Assembly (NCBI GenBank): GCA_905221605.1
Contig: CAJNDS010000779.1
Location: 882,501-946,500 of the forward strand
DNA length: 64,000 bases
Reading direction: 5' to 3'
From: Symbiodinium natans
Taxonomy: Eukaryota > Sar > Dinophyceae > Suessiales > Symbiodiniaceae
Each line of letters starts with the position of its first letter. The first letter of the stretch is position 1. Positions 33,249 through 45,200 of this stretch are shown here, one piece after another. The position numbers and the translations under genes are program-made. Below the pieces are notes generated by a model. It made no database searches and was not told the origin of the DNA. It was given only the letters and a program-made list of their open reading frames with translations.

Positions 33249-35105
33249 CTCTAGGCTTCGACGTGAATGCTTTGCTTGGAGGTGTCCTGTTTTGCTGGGA
33301 GCTTAGTAGGGCTTGGGCCTGGACTTGGCCAAAGCCACGGCCCTTGCCTTGGAACCAAGGTTGCACCCATCGGAAGTTGGTGAACATTCTGAACAAATGA
33401 ATGCTTACGTGTGCTGAGGCTTACAAATGTTTCAACACGAATCTAGCTCATCATTGCGAAATATGTTCTCTGTCATAGCAACAGCGGCTCGCTCTGGACC
33501 CTTGCCAAGTGGACGCGCCGTGCAGGCAGCTCGCCTCATCCCGACCGGCTCCTGCAAATGTCCAACGTTGACGGCTAAGGTCGGCCCGATGTACATCGCT
33601 CTCTCGCCCTCGCTCCCCCTCGCTCTCTCAGGCTTGTGAGCCGTCCCGCGCGTGCTGCAGGAAATTTGAGTTGTCAGGTTGGACAAAAAGGCAGCTAATT
33701 CGACCGCACCTTGCAAAAAAGATCAGCACTAGGCTTTCGAGGGGCGTCCCCAGATGCAAGCGAAGTCATCATGTTCACCAACAGCCCGGCGTAGTCTGAC
33801 ATCTCACAGCCGAAGATGCCAATCTAAAGTAGCAAGTACAGGGGACGCCGGTACAGCGAGGCTGTTGGAGTGATTCTACCTCACTCCAAAGGACGACAAA
33901 CTGTGCGCGTGTGCGACTTTAAGCAATGGGCATAGGAAGAAGCTTCGGGTTAAAGCTGAAGGCCAAGGACTGGGCTTACCTCGTCGTCTCACTAAACCTC
34001 AGAGAGGGACCTAAGTGCAGTAAGTAAGGCTTATTCCCTTCCAAGAACCCGCTAAGTAGCTGCCGCCCCACTCTCCCCAGCATACCATTGCCATCGGCCT
34101 TATGAAGGCCAGCACCTACGGCACAGGCATTCCACGCATGCATTCTGCATGAAGGAGCGAGCGCGATGCTGTGACACTGTGCATCCGCGCAACGAGCCAG
34201 CCAGGGAGTCATCAGTACCCGAAGCTGCCCCTTCTAGCTACTGGTTTAGGGTTTAGGGTTTAGGGTTTAGGGTTTAGGGTTTAGGGTTTAGGGTTTAGGG
34301 TTTAGGTTTAGGGTTTAGGGTTTAGGGTTTAGGGTTTAGGGTTTAGGGTTTAGGGTTTAGGGTTTAGGGCCAACCCACGGAAGCCCAAACCCGATGAGCA
34401 GAGGCTTTAAGCCTGAAAGCACCTGCTGAAGCCGCTACAAACCTCGGACTCCGCCAAGCTCCCTCTGACCCTAAACCCTAAACCCTAAACCCTAAACCCT
34501 AAACCCTAAACCCTACACCCTACACCCTAAACCCTAAACCCTAGGCTGGTCGCTCCACAGCCACTTGCAGGTTGCCGGCTCGGGGAGAGAAGGAGGGATG
34601 AGGGCATTTCAAGTGGGCCTCTTCAGGATTTTGGGGGTTTAGGGTTCAGGGTTTGGGGTTTAGGGTTTAGGGTTTGGGGTTTGGGGTTGGTTTTTTGAGG
34701 GGGTTCAGGGGTTTTTGGCTTTGGGGCTTAGGGTTTCTTAGGGTTTCTCAGGGGAAGTTTAGCACTTTGGCAACTCTAAGGAAAGAATATTGACATGTCG
34801 GGATCCCTATGAGCCCTAAACCAAGTCTGGGAGTGGAGGGGTGAGGGCCGGCCGGGTTTCAATGTCGCTTGGGTTCAGGATTTAGGGTCTGCCCGCTCTT
34901 GCGGACAGAAGCTTGAGCCCTACCCCACCTTATCCACCCGACTAGAGCCGACTCGGCTGTAGGATTCACGGCGCCTTTCTTCGCCGCCTCACAGGATCGT
35001 GCGGAGGGTCTTGGGGTTCAGGGCTGTGAAGGCTTCTGCCGAAGCCTTGCAGGTCTCGATTGCGCAGATCAAGTCGATCCCATCCGTGAAAGCCTCGAAA
35101 CCCTT
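33249..35105 (-). CDS. Unidentified multi-exon gene, partial
   Basis: Candidate exons: 35046-35105 (KGFEAFTDGIDLICAIETCK, phase 0-0, GC donor), 33710-33823 (IGIFGCEMSDYAGLLVNMM to PSADLFCK, phase 0-0, GT donor) and 33249-33388 (MFTNFRWVQPWFQGKGRGFG to FTSKPR, GTAAAC donor). The intron between the first two has TTTAGGG (sense) at 34545-34467 and CCCTAAA (sense) at 34370-34239, complementary arrays around a ~95-nt loop. The phase of the third exon does not match directly, so an exon may be missing. No family recognised. Confidence 0.45.
34239..34545. repeat. Inverted pair of telomere-like arrays
   Basis: TTTAGGG at 34242-34370 and CCCTAAA at 34467-34545, facing each other across about 95 bp inside a candidate intron. 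The transcript could fold into a long stem. Confidence 0.88.
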
Positions 35106-35994
35106 CTGATTAGGGCAAACACCACGAAACAGTCAGCTGGGCGCACTGTTCCCATGACAGGTGCGCTGGTGGCTCTGAACCCTCCCAAACATCTCACAAA
35201 TCCTAAAACCCCAGACCCTGGACCCTAAACCCTAAACCCAACTCTGGAGAGAACTCCTGGACCCCTCTCCAATGCTGAGACCCCAAAACAAGTTCCCAAA
35301 ACAATTCTTAATCCCTGTTCCCCTAGGAAGAAAAAAGGATCCTTTTTGTTTATATATAAGAAAGCCCATAACCCAAAAAGTAAAAAGGATCCCTAACACT
35401 GATTTGGAATTCTCTGCGAGAAAGCCAGGAGAGCACTGCGCTGGCCGACCTCTGCCCTTGTCGACTTTCAAAGAGCGATCCGCCCTGCGCCAAGTTGCCA
35501 TCTTGGGGGGCTTTTGGGATTTGGGGTTTCTAGAAGTCTACTGCCTTTTAAGAATGGCCAAAAAGCCTGAAAAAAAATAGAGAAGACAAGACTAAGACCT
35601 TTACTAAGACTTCAGCATGGGGCTCTTCTGACAGAAGGCTTCGGGGAGCGATGTCGGAAGCCCGTTGAAGAAAAGAAGGGCTGCCGTGAGACTTTCATAT
35701 TCCAGAGTAGGCAGGTCAAAGATCGTTGGGCTGAGGGTTGTTGACACCCTCCAAGTGGCCTTAAGGGGTATAAGGAGGGACCCCTAGAAGGGACCCTTAA
35801 CCGGATTCCCCTAACCCCTATAGATATATATATATATGTATGTATATCGCTCTTTTTTTACCTTATACAATCCCTATATACCTGAGTAGCCTCCAAACAA
35901 GCCTTAAGGTCCCTTGTAAGGTAAGTTCCTTTGTAAGGACCCCTCCTATAGGTCCATGGTTCTCATGAGACATGGACACGTGGGCGGAGGACAG

Positions 35995-36190
35995 CCATGT
36001 CCCCCCCTTCGCCGCCCTGAACCCGTTGATAAACCCTATCAACCCTGTAAACCCTGTAAACCTTATAAACCCTGCAAACCCTGGAAACCCTGGAAACCCT
36101 GCAAACCCTATAAACCCTATCAACCCCTATAAACCCTATAAACCCCGTAAACCCTAAACCCTATAAAACCTAGAAACCCTAAACCCTCTA
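35995..36190. repeat. AAACCCTRTA-type tandem repeat
   Basis: Degenerate 9-12 bp units (CCTATAAA, CCTGTAAA, CCTGGAAA), just below the terminal exon of CCCH gene 1. Confidence 0.8.
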
Positions 36191-36205
36191 ACCCTAGCCC
36201 TGCTT

Positions 36206-39200
36206 TCAGGACTTGAGGATGACGGGGGCATGTTGCACCCGCAGGCGGAAATCGTAGTGTTCGGGACGCTGGACGACGCAATCACTCTGAAGACGTGGTG
36301 GGCAAATCATCTTGTCTTAGGCACAACTCGGAGAGCCAGTTGAACACGAAAGGATAAGGTTTTGGGAGTTTTGGGCTTAGCGGCCTGGCGTGGTTCGCAC
36401 CATACTGGTTGAGGGCTTAGGGTTCAGGAAAGATGATATGAGTTGGCTGTTGCTGTCACCAGCGTGGTGTAGGGTCCAGAGTTTAAGCTATGGGCGTCCG
36501 GCGAGCTGCGCCAAGCTAAACCACCAACCCGCCTGTGAGTGCGGGTTCGCGGGCCTGCGCGCAAGTCCCGTTTGTGGTTCCATTGTGTGTTTTTGTTGTA
36601 TTAATTTCTTATTATATGGTTGTACTGCTTTATTTCTATATGGCTATATCATATTACTTACTTTATTGTCATATATTATGTATCGACTCTTTTTTAGAAC
36701 TCTATGCAGCCCGCAGGGTGTCGGGACAAAGTCATTGTTCACACCTTCGTACACCTCCATAAGTGTGGATTCATGATTTCGGGAAAAGTATCCGGTTTCC
36801 GTGCTTCCACATGACGATGCGCTTTTGGGGGGTTAGAGCAGAGGGGTTTGGCCGTGTGATGTCGACCTGCTAGGAAGTGTGGAGTTGGTGCTCGGCTTTT
36901 TTCTGTGGCTGGGAGCGTTGAAGATTTCTCCTATCTGTCCAACACAGTCCGGCCTCTTTTCGGCAATTCAGGCCTCTCCTCATGAAGGTGGCCTTTCACC
37001 AAAACCCTGCGCCCTGAACCCCAAACTCCCTAAACATCAACCCCCGAACTATACTGAATTTGGAACCCTAGCAAAAAATTTAATTGTTTTGCCGTTTCTT
37101 AGGAATTAAAGTACCCAAAAAAACACAAATTATTTCCAAGTACCCCTATAAGCGAAGCCACAACCCTGGTCTCTGAGCCTGCTTCGGGCGTCGCCTGCGC
37201 TTGGCCTCGTCAGAGGGGCAGACGTGGCAGTGGAAGCAGTCCTTCACACGGCGGAGTGTTTTGAGAGGTTTAGGGGTGGGATCTTGGGCCTTATAAGGTC
37301 CCTGAGCCTTAGAAGCCTGCACCCGATCATGAAGCCCGGAAGCCCATTTCAGCCCAGAATTTCCCGATGTGCCGGCTTGTCTGAGCCCTTATCCTTTCTA
37401 CAAACACTCCCCTCTTGGGCTGTAGCTCCCATTTTCAACCCTAAACCTCTTTGACATCCACGCTCGGCACCAACCGGCTCCAATGTCAGCCCTAAGCCCA
37501 CGAGCCCGTGATCTCCTAAACAGTTCAGGGCTTATCGGGGCCAATATGCGCTAGGGTTTAGGGTTTGGGGTTTAGGGTTTAGGGTTTAGAGTTTAGGGTT
37601 TAGGGTTTAGGGTTTAGGGCTTAGGGTTTAGGGTTTAGGGTTTAGGCTTTAGGGTTTAGGGCTTGAGGTTTGGGGTTTGGGGTTTGGGGTTTGGGGTTTA
37701 GGGGCTGGGGTTTAGGCTTGAGGGCTGAAGAGCTCGTGTTCCTGGAAACAGGGCCCTCAGTTAGAGTCTTGAGGCTCTCTTGAGGCTCTTAAGGAAGCGA
37801 AGATGGAGCTTCAGCTGCAAATGCACATGCGCCCACGCGACGCCTTTTCTGCCGGAGGGCTCTCAACGGCTCAAAGAGATCTGAGCTCAAGGGATCCGCT
37901 GCGGTTTCGGAAGTGATTGGTTCACCGAATGCAAGCACAGTTAAGCTGAACATTCACACTGATGTCTTTTTCTTTTCGGTGGACCAACTCCTTCAACTGT
38001 ACTGTGGGGTTGCGCAACCACTTGATGAAATTGTCCCTAAGGGTAGTGGAGTGCTTGGTTAGAACATCAGCATGCATCAAGTCAGTTGGCACCCAGTGTA
38101 CCTGCTCGGGACTGATGTAGTCCTGTATCGAACGAATCGATATTGTTGTCCGTTTCTCGGACGTCGAGGGGTTATCGGAGATCACGGCATCGTACAGACT
38201 TTTACAGTCTGTGATCTGCAACTGAGGAAGCATTCCTGTAGTTTTGAGCTGCTCAGGCGTAACCTTGAAGCCACCCAGGAGCTCAGAAAGGAAGGAGTTG
38301 CAGAACGTGCACCTATCGACGCACTCGTCCATAGCATTCGCCTCGGACGCAAGAGTTGACCTTGTCACCCTGGGGCTCCTCGAGCTTTTCCAATCCACAA
38401 GCGTGGCGCGGGTGATGGTATCCTTGCACTCAGGGCCTGCGAGGAGAACTAACACTCCCATCTGGCTCTTTCCACCGGGAGCGTTTGCCCAGCTGGAGTC
38501 GCCATAGCCAATGACCGTGGTCGCGTAGTTGAGGCTTACACCATAAAAGGTGAGTCCTTGCTCGGCTGTGGTTTTGAGGTAGTCGATGCATTCATACAGC
38601 ATTTTGAGCTGCTGCGGTCCATTTTCCTGACCAAGGTTGCTCAAGGAAACTGTCGCGGAGATGTCTGGTCTGGTTGTGCCGCCCAGCCACTGTAAACTTC
38701 CTGCGCAGCTTCTGTACTCCTTGAACTCTTCGTTGGTTAGGGTGTCACCTTGGTCTGCACGTCCACGAGGTAGCTTGCCTTGCTCAAGCTCGTTGATGAA
38801 GGCCTTCTGAGTGACCTTGATCCTGAACTCGCCCTTCTCCTGGATGAGCTTGACCTCCTTGCCCTTGAAGACAAACTCTCCATCGTCAAGCAAATTGGTC
38901 TGACCCCATGTGAACATGTTCAGCAGCTCGTTGAACTGGTAGTCCTGGCGAAAGGCGACCAAGAAGTCGTCTACGTGGAACAGTAAGATGACCAAAAGGT
39001 CACCTGCGTCGTCGAGCTTGTAGTACACGGTGTGGTCCAGGCGATGCCTCTTGAAGTTGGCTTTGACGAGTTTGGACACGATATGGTTGATCCATGTCCT
39101 CGGCGCGTTGCACAAGCCGTAAAGGTTTCCCACAACCTCGTAGAGGTCGTGCAAGAAGGTCTGAGCCATTCGTTGAATATCATCTCGAGGCGGCCTCATG

Positions 39201-42200
39201 AAGATCGGCAAGTCTCGGGCCTGAGGCTGACCTTGCAAGAAGGCCGTCGACACATCGCCTGACCAAAGTTTCCAGGATTTTCGGTTGCGTTGCAGTCTCC
39301 TGTTGTAGCCTGCGCAAGCGATCTCGTAGATCAGGAACTCAGCCAATCGCGTTGGCGTTGGACTGGATCTGTCCAGCAAGCCAAGGTCCGGATCATGACA
39401 GCCCTGAATGACTGTACGGCATTTTGCCTTGATGTCTGGACCAGCGCCCCTGTTCTTGTCGCGGTAGGCATTGCGCGATGGCATGATGCGGCGCCTAAGC
39501 ACCGGGTCTGCCCGTATCCGCTGAGCCTCGTCAGGGGGAACTGGCCTTATCGACTTCCAAGAAGTCCACGAAGTGAACTCCTTCTTGTTGGCTTGCACGT
39601 AGAGATCGACCACGTTGGAGGGGAAGTCGGCTATGATTCTCCTCCAAGGTATCTCCCTGTCGATGGCCTTGCGCTCCTGCCTGGACAAGGTAGTAGCGCG
39701 TCCTCCCTCTTCGTCGTCTGAAGAATCAGAAGACACTTCCACTTCCTCGAGCTTTGCTGCTGAACATCGAAAGGCCAAGCAAGGAGGCCCATCTTTGTAT
39801 TCAGGAGATCCGTCCCAGCTGTGGTCTGGACCGTAGATCTCGAAGAGGTTGTCGAGGATGAAGTTAGTAAGGAGTGTCGCGCGGTAGTCCTTGTTCTTCT
39901 TGTTGTGGAGCTTGCTTGCTGGTAGTGCGTCATGTGGTCTTTTAGCCGGAACTTGAGGAAGAGGTCCTTCCTCGGTGCTCGTGGCTTGCATGCTCTCGGC
40001 AGCGCCATCGCCTGCCGTCTCAGGTTGATTTTCAACTGTAGGAGCCTCCAAAGTGGTGGGCACCGAAGTCGGTCTGTCATCATGAGAGACCTCGAATTCC
40101 GCGGATCCCGTTGCTTCAGCTGAAAAGGGAAACTCAGGAGAGAAAGGAAACTCCGAAGGTACCGGTGTGTGAGGAAGCGGTGACGGAACTGGCGGTAGTC
40201 GGTGAGGTTCCTGCGCTGGTGGTGTTGAAGGTGTTGGTGTCTTGGTTGCCGGCTCTTCTGGCGCTTGATCCAGGAGTCTTTTGACTGCTGCACGCCGTCG
40301 TGGTGTTGCGGGTAACCGTGGCGTTGATGGTTGATTTGGAGTAGGCGGTTGTATCTGACGTTGTTTTGGAGTCAAAGGCAAGGCTGTAGACTGACCCCTT
40401 GACCTGGAGCGCGCTTTAGCTCCTGGTCTGGCTTGTTGTTCCTCGCCAAGCTGCCAAATGTTTTGCTGCTGATAGCGAGGAGAAAAAATTTGAACATTGG
40501 CGCCGGTTGCTGTCTCATCTGCTTGAGGTTCAGCTTGCCGGCCAGCAATAGGAAGTGCCAAAGCATCTGCCTGTTGCGAAACTTGTTGTGGGTCAGGTTC
40601 CTGCAGCGGCTGTTGCCGTCCAGGTGGTAGTTGATACTGCCCTAGCTCCTGTTGTTCATTCTGAGCTTCAGAAGCTGGTTCTTGGGGAGCATGTACAACA
40701 GGCTCAAGAGGTTCGTCAAGAGGAGGTCCAGCTTGTCGGCCATCATCCCAGAGACCGGCTCGAAGTAGTTTGCCTGCGTCCTTCAGCATCTTGACATCCG
40801 TAGGGCTGGGAGTCCACATCTCGACGCCAATTGCTGGTCTGAGCTGCTCGTGCGTCACCTGCACAAGCGATCCTCCACTCTGAACCCAAGCGTTCTTATC
40901 GTCCTTCACGACCAGGCGCCCCAGGATGTAACCGCCTCGCTTCCTGCCGCGCGCCTTCAGGTTCCACCGCCAGTAGGCCACCATTGACCCAGGTAAAAGC
41001 TCATTGACCCTTGCCCTGGAGGTCGCCGTTTTGCGCAGTAGAGCCCGTCGTATGACTGAAGATGCAGCCATTTCCGAGACAACTTGACACGCTTGTGAAC
41101 GAAGTTGTTCAGCAAGGAGGTGGTAATCTGAAGTTGCGAGGGCTGCAGAATCTGAAAGAAGATCACCCGGAAACCTGGGAAGCTTGCCAAAGACTGCTTG
41201 CATGCTGCTCCGGCCGCGTGTGTGTATGCTGGTGTTCACCGCCCAAATGGCTGCACTTATGCACATCTCCATCTGGTCCCGGTTCACGACACCATTTTGA
41301 TCAATGAGCCTCTCCAAGACCGATCTAAATATGGCGTTCCTCCTCTCGATGGCACCGATTTGGTGATGCCCGTCGGCCGGCACTGTGTTCATCAGCACCC
41401 CGCTTTCTTGGAGATGTTGTTGAAAAACTCCTTCAAAGGCGCCGTCGGCATCAACGGACATGAAGAGAGGATAGCCATATGGTCGAAGCCACAGTCGGTC
41501 AAACTCATTCAGAACAACTTGTGGATCCCGAGATTCCAAGATTGCGGCCTGGTACAGCTTTGTAGCAAGACATGTCACCCCAAGCAGCGCATGATTGGTC
41601 GAGGACAGGTCCCGCACATAGAACAGGTCGGCCTGCAGTTGCTCAGCAAACTGACCCACGAACTCAGGAACTGAAGCAGGCCGTGGCTTGAGCGGCACGC
41701 GTGCCCTCTCACAAGTACCGCATTTCAGGTGCTCCAACGCAGTTAGCACAGCTGCATTTATTGAACCGTGTGCTGCCAGCAGTCTCACCAACTCTTGTCG
41801 AGGTGGATGGCCTGCGTTGATGTGCAACCGGGCCACTGCAGAGCGCACCTCTTTCGGGATGGAGTCGGGCATCTCAGGGAAACTTATATCCGTACGCAAC
41901 CCAGGCACATGCACGTCGGGAGTGTCACCCTTGGCGGTCTGTTGGGCTTTATCGTCCTCGGCAATCCCGTAGAAGAACACGGCGGTCCGGACAGGGGTTT
42001 CAAAGCGAAGGCGTGGCTGCCGAACTTCGTTAAGGTCTTCTGACTCGATGGAAAGTTGGCCGTTGTTCAGGATCATAGCTGCTCCCCTATGGGTGAAAGG
42101 AACGTCTGCTGGCATCCTTCGAGTGACTGGTTGCGCATACACCTGTGCCCTTGTCAGCTCCCAAGGAACGAGTTGCCTGAGCTGCTGCATCTCCTTGGAG

Positions 42201-45200
42201 TCATCGCTGAGATAAAAGTACCTGCTTTTGCCGAGGCGCTTCTCCAGGCTTTCGAGGAGGCTCAACCACTCTTCAGGGGCATCTACGGGAGGCGCACACC
42301 ACACTTCATGAACATGCTCATCGAACTTCCAAGGGCAAAGCATGCGAACTTCATTCTGAATGCAGCACAACATGGTTTCTGCTATGTCGCCTGTCTCGTG
42401 AGCTTGCAGAAGGCACCGACAATTGGTCACAAAGGAGCGCTTGCCGGCCTCGTTGTACTGATTGTCTGCAAAGCTCACCTTACACACGTCATGAAGCTCT
42501 TGAATCTTCAACAAGACACCGGAGGCATCTTCATGAAAGTCCGAGCTGAAGTCGACTATGAACTTGCCCTCGTGATGCACCTGTAGCTCGCAGCACTTCT
42601 GCACAGCAATTTTGACTTGCACAGGCTGGTTGGCTGCTCTGTGCACGAACAGCACACGAGGTTTGATTTGAAGGACGATCTGCAGCAAGAGTTCCGAAGA
42701 CTTGTCTAGCTCAAGGCCCTGGAGGTTCACAAAGGAAAGCCCAAAAGTCTCGGCCCGTGAAGCTAGACTGTAGTTGAAGCAACTTGTTGCAGCAGCGCCG
42801 TCCCAAAACACTTCCAAGAGATCTGCTCTATGACCTAGGTGGAGATCGCCAGGCCATTGGTTATACATCTCCACTTCGCCGCTCAAGAGCTGGAGCGACT
42901 TGTCAGCATTGTGCATCGCCCTCTTCCACTGGCCCTTCTTCAGCGGCGCTGGGCCACTGCCACTGATCAAGGGTTCAGCACCAGGTCCCAGTCGTAGTCC
43001 TGGGTCTCCTCGCTGTCGCTGTCGTGGATCACTGTGGTCGCGGCCAGCGTTCCATGGTACCCGGAGGCTGAAGTCGCCAAAATCGGCTGCGCCCTCGTCT
43101 TCGCTGATGCCCCGAAAGTCGTTGGGGACGAAGCTGTTCCCGGAGTCCACGAGTGATCCAGGACCGTGTCGGGCGAAGGCAAGGGAAGCGCATGCGATTT
43201 GGATGACGGATGATAAAGCCACCCAGGGGTTGCACCATCTGCGCCGACGCCTCACTTCCATCGACATAGGCAGTCCTCGCACGTTGTGAAGCGGCCCTGG
43301 GCGTTGCCGTGGCGCTTCATGTTCAAGTGCTGGCAGTGCGTGGGGGCAATCGTTAGCACCTGCTTCGGCTTCTTCTTGGTGGCCGTGTCCTTTCCCGTGC
43401 CAACGTCGAGGCTTCCCTGGACTTGCTTTCCCAGCCCAAGTCTTGTTGCACGAAGAGCCGTAGACACGGCTAGCACCGTCATCTGCCGAAGTCCCTTGAC
43501 CATGCGACGCCAACTCACAAGCCATGCTGGGGGAGTTGCCAACATTTTGAACAAGGTTCAGGGCTCTCTCTCGAGCTGCTGACTCTTCATGGTTGTCTTT
43601 TGAAAGCTTGCTGACAAAGCACTTGCTAGAATCACACAAAAACTCACAGTCATGCGTATCCTGCTCTTCCCAAACGAACTGCACATCGGCTGGGTACTCT
43701 GAGTTCTTGAGACACAAGTGGCCTTGGACCAGGAAGAGGTCGACCGTGCAGTCAAGAAGTCCGATATAGGCCTTGCGGTTGCACAAATCGAGCACAACAT
43801 TGAGCTTTTCAAGGAGGCTAAGGCTGGCGAGAAAAGGTATTTCGAGGTCATTCAGGATCGAAGCGCCCAAGGCAATCAAAGGATGACTGGCTTCAAAAGC
43901 GACGGGAAAGTACACGCAAGTGCTCGATCGCTGTGGGGCCCCTGCTCCGAACTGAAAGGCCTCGCATCGTCTGGCGAACATTGCCTCCAGGCCAAAGCTT
44001 TGTAGCAGTGCTTGTTGATTGTCAAACCACTTCCGACTGCAACACGATCGCTGGCATGCCGTGTCCACCACACAATATCCCTGCATCTCGCTAGCACTTG
44101 TCATGCACTCGAACGCTGCACTCTGGAACACGACAAGGGAGCGGTGCACCTGGCCGGGATGATCGTCTGGACCTTGCGGGCATTGCTGTTGAGGATCGAA
44201 CGCATACAGAACTTCATGTCCCCCTGCGTGCCGAACAGAAAAGACCTTTTGTGTCCCAGCGCCGCCCTTCTTGTCATTCACGCTTGTGGTGTTGCTCTTG
44301 CTGCCTTTACCGGCATCGCCTTTGGGCTTGCCCTTGGCACTCACGGCGCATTCCGAGTCCCCGGCCCAGTGACCGATTTGGCCGCAAGCCGAGCACGACG
44401 AAGAGCGCTTGCGCTCTTCCACGCTTTTGCGTGGAGCGCCTCTGTACTTCCGACCCTGGGTCATACTTTGTAGCTTCTTTGAAGTAACGGTCAGAACCTG
44501 CATGAGCTCCTGGATCGCACCCTCAGGGTCGTTGTCGCCATCTGGCACAAGCTCTTCACCGTCGTCCTCGTCGTCGTTGTGGTCTTCGGCTTCTTCGCCG
44601 TCGCCGTCCTCGGGGATCACGTCGAGGAACTCACTGTCCTCGTCTGCTGGGCCGCTCTCTGCTTCAGCAACCCACACTCGCCTCGTAGAACCGGCAGCCG
44701 ATGAAGACGAAGATGTAGTAGGCGCCGAGGTCGACGATGACCATGCGCCTTTGTAGCCCTTGCCCTTGCCTTTTGGAAAAGCTCGAGGGTTCTGTTGCTG
44801 ATCTTTTGCAGGGGGTCCCTGCACATATGGCGGAGGTTTGTGGTCCGGGTACTGCAGCACGAGAGCATTCTTGATCTCGTCGAAGTGTAAAGACTGGTTC
44901 GTGCCTACTAGAACCATTCTCTGCTGCTCCAAGGTCAACTTTGCCCTGTCGAGCAATCTGCTGCCACGGCTCTCTGAGTCATAGGTCAGGGTCACGTTGA
45001 TACCTATGCTAAGCAGCGCCTTTTCAGCACGGCGGTACCTGTTCACATACGATCTCATGCCTTCGCCATTGTGCCTGCTGACCGTTTCGAAATCTGCTAG
45101 GAACTTTCGCTTAAGGTAGACCTGCTTGGCTTGCAAAGGTCCTCGGAGCTGCTCCAACAAGAACGCAATCCCGTCCTTGGCATACGAGCTCTTCTTCAGC

